Assembly (NCBI RefSeq): GCF_026913015.1
Contig: NZ_JAPTYD010000002.1
Location: forward strand, 124,001-188,000
Source of the DNA: Paracoccus benzoatiresistens
GTDB lineage: Bacteria > Pseudomonadota > Alphaproteobacteria > Rhodobacterales > Rhodobacteraceae
DNA length: 64,000 nucleotides
Direction of reading: 5' to 3'
Shown here: positions 10,001-18,966 of the stretch, in pieces
Layout of the letters: each line of letters starts with the position of its first letter
How positions within the stretch are numbered: the first letter of the stretch is position 1
The notes under the pieces: model-generated
Database searches by the model: none
Seen by the model: the letters and a program-made list of their open reading frames with translations, nothing else
What the model was told of the DNA's origin: nothing
Position numbers and translations under genes: made by a program

Positions 10001-11290
10001 ATGCCGCGCCTTTTGCCCCGATTCCCGCTTGCCCTGGTGCTTGCGTCGCTTTGTGCCGTGCCTGTGCAAGCCCGGACCGACAAGCCCTTCCTGGCGGCCG
10101 ATGTGGAGGCCGCAAGCTACAACGGCGGCGATCTTCCCCCGGGCCGCTCGGCCCTGACGACCAAGGTGCAGGTGCTGCTGGACAGGTCCGGGATCTCGCC
10201 CGGCGTGATCGACGGCTTCAAGGGCGGCATGAGCCAGAGCGCGATCATGGCCTTCGAGCGGCGGTCCGGCCTGCCCATCGACGGGGTGATGGATCCGCAT
10301 GTCTGGAACCTGCTGCAATCCTTTGCCGCGCAGCCCGCCACCCAGGACTATACGATCACGGCCGAGGATGCCGAGGGTCTGGCCGAGTCGATTCCGACCG
10401 ATTATGCCGAAAAGGCGAAGATGCCTGCCATGGCCCATACCAGCGTCGCCGAACGCCTGGGCGAGCGCTTCCACATGGACGAGAAGTTCATCGCCCTCCT
10501 GAATCCCGGCATCGACCTGGTTCCGGGCGCCACGATCAAGGTCATCAATCCGGGATCCCGGATGCGCGGCACCGTTGCGCGCATCCTGGTGGACGTGAAC
10601 ACGCGCCGGGTGGCGGGCTTTGACGCCAATGGCAGGCTGCTGGTGGACTTTCCGGCGACGATCGGGTCGTCGGCCACGCCTTCGCCCTCGGGCAACCACC
10701 ATGTGGCGACGGTCGCGCTGAACCCGAACTATACCTATGACCCGAAGAAGAACTTCCAGCAGGGCGACAACGACAAGGTGCTGGTGGTGCCGCCGGGACC
10801 GAACGCGCCGGTGGGCACCGTCTGGATCGGGCTGTCCAAGCCGACCTATGGCATCCACGGCACGCCCACGCCCTCGCAACTGTTCCGCAACCAGTCCATG
10901 GGTTGCGTGCGGCTGACCAACTGGGACGCCGAGGAACTGGCGCATATGGTCAAGGCCAACACCACCAAGGTCGAGTTCCTGCCCGCAGGCGTCACCATCG
11001 CCGACGCCACCGGAGCCGCAGCGGCCGAGACCCCGCCGGCCGAGCCGCTGGAAACCCCCGAGGTCGTGACACCCGCCGCGACCGCGGCAGAGCCCGCCGC
11101 GACCGCCGCGCCGGAAGAGCAGCTTGATTACCCGGATCCGCTGGCCGCCAAGCGCGCCCGGCCCGAGCCGGTCTACGAGAACACGACCGAGGAGGACGCA
11201 GAGGCCCTGCCGGCCGATCCGCTGTCCGAGGCGCTGACCGGCGCCCTGCCCGACGGCTTTGTCGTTCCGCCCGTCGCGGAACAGCCATGA
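10001..11290 (+). CDS. Secreted L,D-transpeptidase (YkuD) with peptidoglycan-binding domain
   Basis: This 429-residue periplasmic enzyme forms 3-3 cross-links in peptidoglycan or attaches proteins to it. It has a signal peptide (residues 1-24, ending PVQA), a peptidoglycan-binding domain at ~45-110 (LLDRSGISPGVIDG, then SGLPIDGVMD), and a LysM-like short segment before the catalytic domain. The YkuD motif has His286 (GIHGTPTPSQL) and the nucleophile Cys302 (SMGCVRL). The last ~100 residues are a Pro/Ala/Glu-rich low-complexity tail. Start: ATG 10001 with GGAG six bases upstream. Its stop overlaps the next gene by four bases. Confidence 0.93.
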   Translation: MPRLLPRFPLALVLASLCAVPVQARTDKPFLAADVEAASYNGGDLPPGRSALTTKVQVLLDRSGISPGVIDGFKGGMSQSAIMAFERRSGLPIDGVMDPHVWNLLQSFAAQPATQDYTITAEDAEGLAESIPTDYAEKAKMPAMAHTSVAERLGERFHMDEKFIALLNPGIDLVPGATIKVINPGSRMRGTVARILVDVNTRRVAGFDANGRLLVDFPATIGSSATPSPSGNHHVATVALNPNYTYDPKKNFQQGDNDKVLVVPPGPNAPVGTVWIGLSKPTYGIHGTPTPSQLFRNQSMGCVRLTNWDAEELAHMVKANTTKVEFLPAGVTIADATGAAAAETPPAEPLETPEVVTPAATAAEPAATAAPEEQLDYPDPLAAKRARPEPVYENTTEEDAEALPADPLSEALTGALPDGFVVPPVAEQP

Positions 11291-12042
11291 TCCGGGCGGG
11301 CGCGATCCTGCTGGCGCTGGCCGTGACGCTGTCCCCCGCCACCGCGCAGGACCGCCCGCCCGAACGGCCCGAGGAGGCCGCGCCCCCGCCCGAGGCAGCG
11401 GCCGAAGCCACACCCCCGGCGGCTGAGATGTTCGGCCCACCCCCGCCCCCTGCCTGGTGGATGCTGCGCGAAACCGATCAGGAGCTTGCCGCCTGCAAGC
11501 TGGCGCTGTCCTATCTGGGCGCGGTCCATGCCGACCAGCCGCCCATCACCGACCCCGAGGACCCCGACTGCGGCATCGCCCGGCCGATCAGGGTGGACCG
11601 GATCCTGCCCGACCTGGTTCTGGAAGGCGGCGCCGTGATGCGCTGCGACACGGCCCGGGGGCTTGGCTTCTGGGCGCGCGACTTCCTGCGCCCGGCGGCG
11701 GCCATGCTGCCGGGGGCGCCGCGCGTCACCGGACTGCAACTGGGCACGACCTATGACTGCCGCCCGCGCATCGGCACCGGAGAGGAACGCCCGAAACTGT
11801 CCGAGCACGCGCTTGGCAACGCCATCGACATCGCCGCCATCCAGTTCGACGGGGCCGAGCCGCTGCTGATCCAGCCGCGCGCCGATACGGGCGACCTGCC
11901 CGAGGCGTTCCAGCGCACCATCCGCGCAGCCGGCTGCCTGTTCTTCACCACGGTGCTTGGCCCCGGCTCGAACGAGGCGCATGACGACCACCTGCATCTG
12001 GACGTCGCTGCCCGGCGCGGTGGCTGGCGGCTGTGCCAATGA
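11287..12042 (+). CDS. Extensin-like C-terminal domain protein (secreted)
   Basis: This 251-residue protein has a signal peptide (1-21, ending ATAQ), a proline/glutamate-rich linker (22-55) and the bacterial extensin-like domain. Conserved cysteines are present (DCGIARP, RCDTA, YDCRP, AGCLFF, and one near the C-terminal WRLCQ). HALGNAIDIAA and DDHLHLDV resemble the metal-binding residues of LAS-type peptidoglycan peptidases. Function in bacteria is unproven; a cell-wall hydrolase role is inferred. It overlaps the upstream L,D-transpeptidase stop (ATGA, 11287-11290), which supports a shared cell-wall task. Confidence 0.88.
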   Translation: MIRAGAILLALAVTLSPATAQDRPPERPEEAAPPPEAAAEATPPAAEMFGPPPPPAWWMLRETDQELAACKLALSYLGAVHADQPPITDPEDPDCGIARPIRVDRILPDLVLEGGAVMRCDTARGLGFWARDFLRPAAAMLPGAPRVTGLQLGTTYDCRPRIGTGEERPKLSEHALGNAIDIAAIQFDGAEPLLIQPRADTGDLPEAFQRTIRAAGCLFFTTVLGPGSNEAHDDHLHLDVAARRGGWRLCQ

Positions 12043-12054
12043 AGCGTATCGGCG

Positions 12055-12786
12055 TCAGCGGCTGACCCGCTCCAGATCCAGATAGGACGGATCGAAGCGC
12101 GCCAGCAGCACCAGCCCTTTCCAGTCCACGATGGTGATGTCGGATCCCGACCAGCGGATCAGGCCGCGATCCCGCAGGTCGCGAACCGCGCGGTTCACAT
12201 GGATCGGCGAATAGCCAAGGATATCCGCCAGTTCGCGCTGCAGCAGCGGCAGTTGGAACTGCCCGTCCGCGGCAACGCCCACGGCGTTCAGGCGCGTGTA
12301 AACCTCGCACAGAAGATGGGCCAGATGCGCGCTGGACCGCAGCGATGCCGCGGCGACCAGCCATTGCCGGTGGATCGCCGCATCGATCAGCGTCGCCATC
12401 CACAGAAGCCGGGTCAGATGGGGAAAATTCCTGGAAATCTCGGCCAGTTCGGAATGGTCGATGAATTCCGCCTCGACAGGCCCGACGGCAATGATGGAAT
12501 GGTCCAGCCTGGACAGGACGAAGGAATGAAGATCGACAAAGTCGCCCGGCACGTGCAGCGCCGTGATCACGCGGTCGTCGGGCCGGCCAACCAGTCGATT
12601 CGACCGCGCGGATATTCCACGCAGCATCATGCAGCAGCCGGTCGGGCTGCTGCCGGCCGGAACCATCACCTCACCCGCGGCAAAGCTGGCATGCTCCGTC
12701 TTGATCGACCGGAGGCGTTCCAGATCCTGGGGGGACAGATTGTCACGCAACTGAAGATAACGGACAAAATATTCGGTGATTGCCAA
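12055..12786 (-). CDS. Crp/Fnr-family transcriptional regulator
   Basis: About 243 residues comprise an N-terminal cyclic-nucleotide-binding-like beta-barrel (residues ~15-130) and a C-terminal winged helix with LQRELADILGYSPIHVNRAVRDL as the recognition region. No N-terminal cysteine cluster typical of Fnr iron-sulfur binding is present, so it is likely one of the non-FeS members. Start chosen at TTG 12786, which has AAGGGGA upstream. An ATG at 12840 adds an 18-residue Arg/Cys-containing stretch with no ribosome site. Target genes unknown; it lies head-on to the extensin-like gene and upstream of fliI on the same strand. Confidence 0.85.
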   Translation of the reverse strand: MAITEYFVRYLQLRDNLSPQDLERLRSIKTEHASFAAGEVMVPAGSSPTGCCMMLRGISARSNRLVGRPDDRVITALHVPGDFVDLHSFVLSRLDHSIIAVGPVEAEFIDHSELAEISRNFPHLTRLLWMATLIDAAIHRQWLVAAASLRSSAHLAHLLCEVYTRLNAVGVAADGQFQLPLLQRELADILGYSPIHVNRAVRDLRDRGLIRWSGSDITIVDWKGLVLLARFDPSYLDLERVSR

Positions 12787-12897
12787 TTCCGTCCCCTTGT
12801 TTTGGCAGAAGACAGTTGCAAATCGCGTTGCACGGCGCAATGGGCGGGTTCTTCAACCTAACATTCATTAAGCGAACTCAACCGCTTGCCGCCCTGC

Positions 12898-14232
12898 TCA
12901 ACTTCGCGCGGGCTGACGCAGATTGCCTTGAACCCGCAATGCCGCGGCAAGTTCCACAAAACTTTCCGGGACCCCTGCCGCCTTCCGCGTCACGAAATCG
13001 TCGAGTTGTGGAAAAAGCCTTACGGCCTCGTCCAGGCGGGGATCCGAGCCGGGCGCGTAAAGGCCTGCCCGAATCATCAGTTCGGACTCGGCATAGGCGC
13101 CAAGGGCAGCCCTGGCCTTGCCGATCATCCTGTTCTCGTCGGCGGTGGCGGCATCGGGCAGGGACCGTGACACGGATCTGACCACGTCGATCGCCGGAAA
13201 GCGTCCGCGCTCAGCAATCGTGCGATCCAGCACCACGTGGCCGTCAAGGGTGCCGCGCAGGATGTCGGCCACCGGCTCCTCCATATCCGACCCCGCGACC
13301 AGCACGCTGAAGATGCCGGTGATGTCGCCCGTCCCTTCGACACCCGGCCCCGACCGCTCGGCCAGGGCCATGATCAGGTTCGAGACCGAGGGCGGAAAGC
13401 CCCGGTAGCTGGGAGGTTCCCCCGCGGCCAGGGCGATCTCGCGGTGCGCCTCGGCAAAGCGGGTGATCGAATCGGCCAGGAACAGCACGTGGCGGCCCTG
13501 ATCGCGGAAATGCTCGGCCACCGCCATCGCGGCCCAGGCACAGCGCCGCCGGATCAGGGGCGAACGGTCCGAGGTCGCGGCCACGATCACCGCCCGCGCC
13601 ATCCCCTCGGGTCCCAGGGTCTTTTCGACGAATTCGCGCAGCTCGCGTCCCCGTTCGCCGATCATGGCAATGACCACGACATCGGCCTGCACGCCCCTGG
13701 CCAAGCCTGACAGCAGCGTTGACTTGCCGACGCCCGATCCGGCGAACAGCCCGATCCGCTGGCCCGTGACCAGCGGCAGCAGCGTGTCGAAGACGGCGAA
13801 GCTTGTTGAAAGGCGCGCGCCCAACCTTTTGCGGCAAACTGCGGGCGGGGCCTCGCTGCGATAAGGGCGCGGCTCGCGGCCCATGGGCAGGGGGCGGCCG
13901 TCCAGCGGCTGGCCCAGGGGGTCGATGATTCGCCCGACCCAGGCATTGCAGGGGGCGATGGTCGGGGCGAACAGCAGCTCGACCTCGGCCCCGACCGACA
14001 GCCCTTCGGTGTCGCCCTCGGGCAGCACATCGGCATGGCGCGGCGCAAGCCCCACCACTTCGCCCGTCACCTTTCCTTTCTGCAGGGAAATCAGCACCCT
14101 GTCACCGACCGACGCATGGCTGTTCAGCCCCTCGACCCGGATCAGGCCGGCCTGCATCGAATGCACCCGGCCGAAATGCCGGGCAATGCGCAGATCGGCG
14201 ATCCGCGCCGCGATCGAGGTCAACTGGTCCAT
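12898..14232 (-). CDS. fliI: Flagellar export ATPase FliI
   Basis: This 444-residue cytoplasmic ATPase energises the flagellar type III export apparatus. It is related to F1-beta: Walker A AGSGVGKST at residues 164-172, MIGERGRELREF, FLADSITRFAEAHRE, and a C-terminal DELS-like region. The N-terminal ~90 residues form the beta-barrel. Start: ATG 14232 with GGAGGG upstream. It is divergent from flgB, with 85 bp between. The usual partner fliH is not adjacent in this window. Confidence 0.95.
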   Translation of the reverse strand: MDQLTSIAARIADLRIARHFGRVHSMQAGLIRVEGLNSHASVGDRVLISLQKGKVTGEVVGLAPRHADVLPEGDTEGLSVGAEVELLFAPTIAPCNAWVGRIIDPLGQPLDGRPLPMGREPRPYRSEAPPAVCRKRLGARLSTSFAVFDTLLPLVTGQRIGLFAGSGVGKSTLLSGLARGVQADVVVIAMIGERGRELREFVEKTLGPEGMARAVIVAATSDRSPLIRRRCAWAAMAVAEHFRDQGRHVLFLADSITRFAEAHREIALAAGEPPSYRGFPPSVSNLIMALAERSGPGVEGTGDITGIFSVLVAGSDMEEPVADILRGTLDGHVVLDRTIAERGRFPAIDVVRSVSRSLPDAATADENRMIGKARAALGAYAESELMIRAGLYAPGSDPRLDEAVRLFPQLDDFVTRKAAGVPESFVELAAALRVQGNLRQPARS

Positions 14233-14317
14233 CCCTGCCCTCCGTTTTTTCAAGCCGCAAACGGTTTCTAAACGAATCGCGGTTAAGACCGAGTTATCGC
14301 CAATGAGGAGAAGCCTC

Positions 14318-14701
14318 ATGTTTGAAAAGATCGAAATGATGCGCATGGCCCGTGCCCTGGGCCATCATGCGAGCCAGCGGCAGATCGCCGTCGCCCGCAA
14401 TATCGCCAATGCCGACACCCCCGGCTTCAAGGCCGAGGACGTGGCCTCCTTCACCGACAGCTACCGCGCGGCGTCCGAACCGCTGCGCACCACCGATCCG
14501 CGCCACCTGGCCGCCCCCGACTGGTCTCCCGCCGACCGCCGCACGCTGGCCGAAACCGGCGTGTCGCCCAACGGCAACTCCGTTTCGCTGGAGGAGGAGA
14601 TGCTGAAGGGGGCCGAGGTCAAGCGCAGCCACGACCTGTCGCTTGGCATCTACAGCTCGGCCTTGGATCTGATGCGCACCAGCATCGGGCGGAGGGCGTG
14701 A
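14318..14701 (+). CDS. flgB: Flagellar basal-body rod protein FlgB
   Basis: This 127-residue protein is the first proximal rod subunit. It carries the N-terminal rod signature NIANADTPGFKAED (residues ~29-42) shared by rod and hook proteins, and the short FlgB C-terminus. Start: ATG with GAGGAG seven bases upstream. It opens a nine-gene rightward flagellar operon. Its TGA overlaps the flgC ATG (TGATG at 14699-14703). Confidence 0.93.
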   Translation: MFEKIEMMRMARALGHHASQRQIAVARNIANADTPGFKAEDVASFTDSYRAASEPLRTTDPRHLAAPDWSPADRRTLAETGVSPNGNSVSLEEEMLKGAEVKRSHDLSLGIYSSALDLMRTSIGRRA

Positions 14702-15093
14702 TGGACCGGTCCGTATCCGCCCTGCACCTGTCTGCATCGGGCATGCGCGCCCAGGGCGAACGCATGCGCCACACGGCCGAGAACATCGCCAATGCCGACA
14801 CGCCCGGCTATCGCCGCAAGCTGGTCACCTTCGAGGAAGCGGTGCGCTTCGGCCGCCCGACCGGAGAGGTCGAGGCATCGAAGCCGCGGCTGGACCAGGG
14901 CGAGCTGCCGCGCCTCTACGATCCCTCGCATCCGCTGGCGGACGAGGATGGCTACTACCTCGGCTCGAACGTCGATCTGGTGATCGAGATCGCGGATTCC
15001 CGCGAGGCAGGCCGCAGCTACGAGGCCAACCTGAAAATGTTCGAGCAGACGCGCCAGATGGGCGCGTCGCTTCTGGAACTTCTGCGTCGCTAG
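14701..15093 (+). CDS. flgC: Flagellar basal-body rod protein FlgC
   Basis: This 130-residue proximal rod subunit has NIANADTPGYRRK near residue 30, and the C-terminal YEANLKMFEQTRQM pattern that packs against the N-terminal helix. Normal length. One-base start/stop overlap with flgB implies coupled translation. It is exported by the flagellar type III system and polymerises with FlgB, FlgF and FlgG. Confidence 0.95.
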   Translation: MDRSVSALHLSASGMRAQGERMRHTAENIANADTPGYRRKLVTFEEAVRFGRPTGEVEASKPRLDQGELPRLYDPSHPLADEDGYYLGSNVDLVIEIADSREAGRSYEANLKMFEQTRQMGASLLELLRR

Positions 15094-15105
15094 AAAGGGT
15101 CGCCC

Positions 15106-15390
15106 ATGTTCACCAGTCTGAATGCAGCCACTGCCTATTCCGCCGCCCGCACCGCCGTGGCGCCGGGCCAGCCCGCCCCCGCCGTGCAGGCGCTGTCGAA
15201 CGCCGCCGAGGATTTCGCGGCCCAGATGGGCAAGGTCGACCAGGTCGCGACCGGGGCCATGACCGGCCAGGTGGAAACCCACCGCCTGGTCCAGACCATC
15301 GCCGAGGCCGAGATGGCGATGGAGACCGTGGTCGCCATCCGCGACAAGGTGGTCGAGGCCTACCAGGAAATCCTGCGGATGCCGGTGTAG
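15106..15390 (+). CDS. fliE: Flagellar hook-basal body protein FliE
   Basis: This 94-residue small protein links the MS ring to the rod. It has the FliE C-terminal pattern: THRLVQTIAEAEMAMETVVAIRDKVVEAYQEILRM-type helix ending at PV. A GAAAGGG ribosome site precedes the ATG, 12 bp after flgC. Adjacent fliQ follows after 2 bp. Confidence 0.92.
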   Translation: MFTSLNAATAYSAARTAVAPGQPAPAVQALSNAAEDFAAQMGKVDQVATGAMTGQVETHRLVQTIAEAEMAMETVVAIRDKVVEAYQEILRMPV

Positions 15391-15392
15391 GC

Positions 15393-15659
15393 ATGGACGA
15401 GACGCTGCTGTTCGACATGCTGCGCCAGGCGCTGCTGATCTCGGTCCGGATTTCGGCTCCGATGCTGGCCGTGGCCCTGATCGCGGGCGTCGTGATCGGG
15501 CTTTTCCAGGCCCTGACCTCGGTCCAGGAGATGACGCTGACCTTCGTGCCCAAGGTCGGGCTGATGCTGGGCGTCTTCTGGGTCTCGATGAGCTTCATGA
15601 CCACTGCCCTGTCCGATTTCTACATCGGCCAGATCATCCCCCTGATCGCGGGAAGCTGA
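15393..15659 (+). CDS. fliQ: Flagellar export membrane protein FliQ
   Basis: This 88-residue protein has two hydrophobic segments (residues ~16-38 and ~52-75) and the FliQ-family VGLFQALTSVQEMTLTFVPK-like loop (here IGLFQALTSVQEMTL). It is part of the FliPQR export gate in the inner membrane. fliP and fliR are not in this window. The gene sits 2 bp after fliE. Confidence 0.95.
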   Translation: MDETLLFDMLRQALLISVRISAPMLAVALIAGVVIGLFQALTSVQEMTLTFVPKVGLMLGVFWVSMSFMTTALSDFYIGQIIPLIAGS

Positions 15660-15663
15660 CGCC

Positions 15664-16380
15664 ATGGACAACGCGACCTATGCGACGCTGACCCGTCAGT
15701 CGGGCCTGATGGCCGAGATGCGCGTGGTGGCCAACAACATCGCCAACGCCAACACCACCGGCTTCCGGCGCGAGGGCGTGATCTTCGCCGAGCATCTCTC
15801 GGCCCTGGACCGCAGCGGCGACACGCTGTCCATGGCCCATGCCCGCGGCCGGACGCTGGACCTGGGCCAAGGCGTGCTGACCCAGACGGGCGGCAATTAC
15901 GACCTGGCGATCGAGGGCGAGGGCTTTTTCCTGGTCGAGACGCCGGACGGCAACCGCCTGACCCGCGCGGGGGCTTTCCTTCCTTCGGCCGAGGGCGAGC
16001 TGATGACGGCGGACGGCTTCCGCCTGCTGGACGAAGGCATGGCGCCGATCATCGTGCCAGCAGGCGCCAGCGGCGTGGCGGTCGGCGCGGACGGAACCCT
16101 GTCCGCCAATGGCGTCGCCTTCAGCAGGATCGGCGTCTTCACCGCGCCCGAGGATGCGCAACTGACCCATCAGGGCGGCACCTCGTTCACGACCGACGAC
16201 CTGCCCGAGCCGGTCGAGGACCCCCGCATCCGCCAGGGCTTTCTCGAGGAATCCAACGTCGATTCCGTCTTCGAGATCACCCGCATGATCGAGGTCCAGC
16301 GCGCCTACGAGCTGGGCCAATCCTTCCTTGACCGCGAAGATCAGCGCATCCGCACCACGATCACGGTCATGACCCGCTGA
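15664..16380 (+). CDS. flgF: Flagellar rod protein FlgF
   Basis: This 238-residue distal-rod subunit has the N-terminal signature NNIANANTTGFRRE (residues ~25-38), the family beta-domain (AIEGEGFFLVET) and the C-terminal VFEITRMIEVQRAYELGQ helix. Assigned FlgF rather than FlgG because of its length and position before flgG. Four bases separate it from fliQ. Confidence 0.92.
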   Translation: MDNATYATLTRQSGLMAEMRVVANNIANANTTGFRREGVIFAEHLSALDRSGDTLSMAHARGRTLDLGQGVLTQTGGNYDLAIEGEGFFLVETPDGNRLTRAGAFLPSAEGELMTADGFRLLDEGMAPIIVPAGASGVAVGADGTLSANGVAFSRIGVFTAPEDAQLTHQGGTSFTTDDLPEPVEDPRIRQGFLEESNVDSVFEITRMIEVQRAYELGQSFLDREDQRIRTTITVMTR

Positions 16381-16391
16381 AAGGACCCCCG

Positions 16392-17177
16392 ATGAGAGCC
16401 CTGCAGATCGCTGCGACCGGCATGAGCGCGCAGCAGACCCGTGTCGAGGTCATCTCGAACAACCTCGCCAACATGTCCACCACCGGCTACAACGCCCGGC
16501 GCGCCGAATTCGCGGACCTGCATTACCAGCAGGCGACCCGCCCCGGCACGGTGACGGCGGCGGATGGCACCGTCATCCCGGCGGGCGTGCAGCTGGGCCT
16601 TGGCGTGCGCCCCACGGCGGTCAGCATCAACCTGCAGCAGGGCGCGCTGACCCAGACGGGCGGCGACCTGGACCTCGCCATCGACGGCGACGGCTATATC
16701 GAGGTGACGCTGCCTTCGGGCCTTTCGGCCTATACGCGCGACGGCGGGCTGAAGCGGTCCCCGGACGGGCTGATCGTGACCTCGGACGGCTACCCGGTCG
16801 TGCCTGGCGTCACCATCCCGGACGACGCCGGCACCATCTCGATCAATGCCGCGGGCGAGGTTTACGCCTATTTCAGCGACCAGGTCGAACCCGAGATGCT
16901 GGGACAGCTGACGCTGGCGGGCTTTTCCAACGAAAAGGGCTTGGAGGCCATCGGCTCGAACCTGTTCCTGGAAACCGCCGCATCGGGCACGCCCCAGGTG
17001 ACGACGCCGGGCCAGGACGGGCTCGGCACGCTGCGGCAAGGCTATCTGGAGGACAGCTCGGTCGATTCCGTGCGCGAGATCACCGAGCTGATCAAGGCGC
17101 AGCGCGGATACGAGCTGAACGCCAAGGTCATCACCGCCGCCGACCAGATGCTGGCGGCCACCACGCAGGTGCGCTGA
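16392..17177 (+). CDS. flgG: Flagellar distal rod protein FlgG
   Basis: This 261-residue protein is the main distal rod subunit. It has NNLANMSTTGYNARRAEF near the N-terminus, DLAIDGDGYIEVTL, and the C-terminal VREITELIKAQRGYELNAK helix. Length matches FlgG (~260). Its TGA overlaps the flgA ATG at 17175-17179. Confidence 0.96.
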   Translation: MRALQIAATGMSAQQTRVEVISNNLANMSTTGYNARRAEFADLHYQQATRPGTVTAADGTVIPAGVQLGLGVRPTAVSINLQQGALTQTGGDLDLAIDGDGYIEVTLPSGLSAYTRDGGLKRSPDGLIVTSDGYPVVPGVTIPDDAGTISINAAGEVYAYFSDQVEPEMLGQLTLAGFSNEKGLEAIGSNLFLETAASGTPQVTTPGQDGLGTLRQGYLEDSSVDSVREITELIKAQRGYELNAKVITAADQMLAATTQVR

Positions 17178-17590
17178 TGCGCTGGCTGGTGCTTTTGCTG
17201 GCCCTGTCGGCCCTGCCCGCCCAGGCCGCCGTGCTGGCCGCCGCGCGCACGCTGCCCGCGGGCACGGTCATCACCGCGGCCGACCTGCGCGCCGTCGATG
17301 GCGACCGGCCCGGCCTGTCGGACCCTTCCCAGGCGATCGGGCTGCAAACCCGAATCACCATCCAGGAAGGCCGCCCGCTGCAGGCATCCCTGCTGCAGGC
17401 GCCGAAGCTGATCTCTCGCAACCAGATTCACCGGCTGGTCTTCCAGCGCGGCGCGCTCCGCATCGTGACCGAAGCGCGGACCCTGTCCGACGGCGCCGCA
17501 GGCGATGTGATCCGCGTCATGAACCTCGAATCGCGCGCCACCCTCAGCGCCACCGTCCAGCCGGACGGCAGCCTGATGGCCGTAAAATAA
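17177..17590 (+). CDS. flgA: Flagellar P-ring assembly chaperone FlgA
   Basis: This 137-residue periplasmic protein has a signal peptide (1-18, ending AQA) and a SAF-type domain (LPAGTVITAADL; the GDVIRVMNLESRATLSATV segment near the end). It is shorter than enterobacterial FlgA (~220) because the N-terminal domain is missing, which is usual for alphaproteobacteria. It assists assembly of FlgI, encoded further right on the other strand. Confidence 0.9.
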   Translation: MRWLVLLLALSALPAQAAVLAAARTLPAGTVITAADLRAVDGDRPGLSDPSQAIGLQTRITIQEGRPLQASLLQAPKLISRNQIHRLVFQRGALRIVTEARTLSDGAAGDVIRVMNLESRATLSATVQPDGSLMAVK

Positions 17591-17605
17591 CCCAAGGACA
17601 CCCCG

Positions 17606-18331
17606 ATGAAACCGACCGTCCTGATCTGCCTGGCCCTTGCCGTGAGCGCCTGCGCGCGCGCCGACCACATGGGCAGGCCGCCCACCCTGACCTCTCCGCG
17701 CAACAGCGAGGAGTTCATCGCCATGACCAACCCTCCGCTGGAGATCCCGGTGGATTCCGGCCGGCCCGAGGCTGCGGCCTCGCTCTGGGCGGGGACCACG
17801 TCCTCGCTGATCAGCGACCGGCGCGCGGCCAATCGCGGCGACATCCTGACCGTGGTGATCGAAATCGACGACGAGGCGCAGATGACCAACACCTCGGGGC
17901 GCAGCCGCCAGTCGGGCGAAAGCGTCAGCATTCCGCAGATGATCGGCATCCCGCAGCGGCTGAACGAAAGGCTGCCCGAGGGCGCCAGCTTCGACAATCT
18001 GGCCGAGGCCGAAGCCTCCTCGACCTACAAGGGCAGCGGCAACATCACGCGTCGCGACAAGCTGACCCTGCGCGTGGCCGCCACCGTGATCGACCAGCTG
18101 CCCAACGGCACCCTGCAGATCGAGGGCACGCAGGAAGTGCGCGTGAACTATGAACTGCGCGAGCTGACCGTCAGCGGCTTCGTGCGCCCCGCAGATATCG
18201 ACCGCAGCAACGAGATCGCCTATGACCGCATCGCGGGGGCGCGCATCTCCTATGGCGGGCGCGGGCAGATCAACGATGTGCAGCAACCCCGCTTCGGCCA
18301 GCAGCTTGCCGACGTGATCCTGCCCTACTGA
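17606..18331 (+). CDS. flgH: Flagellar L-ring lipoprotein FlgH
   Basis: This 241-residue outer-membrane ring protein has a lipoprotein signal with lipobox LAVSAC, modified Cys16. Family features are SLWAGTTSSLISDRRAANRGDIL-like N-terminal core (TSSLISDRRA), TYKGSGNITRRD and the C-terminal SNEIAYDRIAGARI with YGGRG. Follows flgA by 15 bp; AAGGAC precedes the ATG. Confidence 0.95.
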   Translation: MKPTVLICLALAVSACARADHMGRPPTLTSPRNSEEFIAMTNPPLEIPVDSGRPEAAASLWAGTTSSLISDRRAANRGDILTVVIEIDDEAQMTNTSGRSRQSGESVSIPQMIGIPQRLNERLPEGASFDNLAEAEASSTYKGSGNITRRDKLTLRVAATVIDQLPNGTLQIEGTQEVRVNYELRELTVSGFVRPADIDRSNEIAYDRIAGARISYGGRGQINDVQQPRFGQQLADVILPY

Positions 18332-18339
18332 GGCCGCCC

Positions 18340-18906
18340 ATGAAGAAGATCCTGACCCTGCTGGTCCCGGTCCTGGCCCTTGTCGGAGGCGTTGCGGCGG
18401 GCGAGATGCTGCGTCCGGGCGCCGACGGCGCCACGCATGCCTCTGCCGAGGCGCATGGCAGCGCGGACGCCGACGGTCACGACACCACGGAGGCCCCGCC
18501 GGCCGCGGACCATGGCGGCAGCCATGCAGGCTCCGGCGATCAGGGGGGCGGCCATGACAGCGGAGGGCATGGGACTGCGGCGGCCGAGGGATGGTTCACC
18601 TTCCCGACCCAGTTCTTCGTCCCGCTGATGCGCAATGGCGACATGGGGGCGGTGATGATCCTGACCCTGTCGATCGAGACGGGCGGCGCCGACCTGCCCG
18701 CGATGAAGCAGCAGGAACATCGCCTGCGCGACGCCCTGCTGCGGGAACTGCTGATCCATGCCAATACCGGCGGCTTCGACGGCAACTTCACGTCGGAAGC
18801 ACGGCTGGCCCCCTTGCGTGAGCGCCTGCAAAAAGCCGCCCAGGCCAGCACGGATCTGACCGTCAAGGCGGTGCTGATCGAGGATATCGCGCGCCAGGCA
18901 GGCTGA
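18340..18906 (+). CDS. fliL: FliL-like flagellar basal-body-associated protein with His-rich linker
   Basis: This 188-residue protein has one N-terminal membrane segment (residues 3-22), a His/Gly/Asp-rich linker (~33-85), and a periplasmic domain starting FTFPTQFFVPLMRNG that resembles FliL. FliL surrounds the stator and supports motor torque. Two things are unusual: the histidine-rich linker and the modest similarity of the C-terminal domain. Position directly after flgH supports the assignment. It is the last flagellar gene of this block. Confidence 0.72.
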   Translation: MKKILTLLVPVLALVGGVAAGEMLRPGADGATHASAEAHGSADADGHDTTEAPPAADHGGSHAGSGDQGGGHDSGGHGTAAAEGWFTFPTQFFVPLMRNGDMGAVMILTLSIETGGADLPAMKQQEHRLRDALLRELLIHANTGGFDGNFTSEARLAPLRERLQKAAQASTDLTVKAVLIEDIARQAG

Positions 18907-18966
18907 CGGTTGCATCGGATCGGCCGGCAGGGCAGAAACCGGCCCTGCCCCATCAAGGACCTGCCG

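Noticed and set aside
12855-12885. CtrA box in the gap upstream of fliI (TTAA-N6-TTAG).
   Set aside because: The spacing is six, not seven, and it is on the far side of fliI's end, away from its start.
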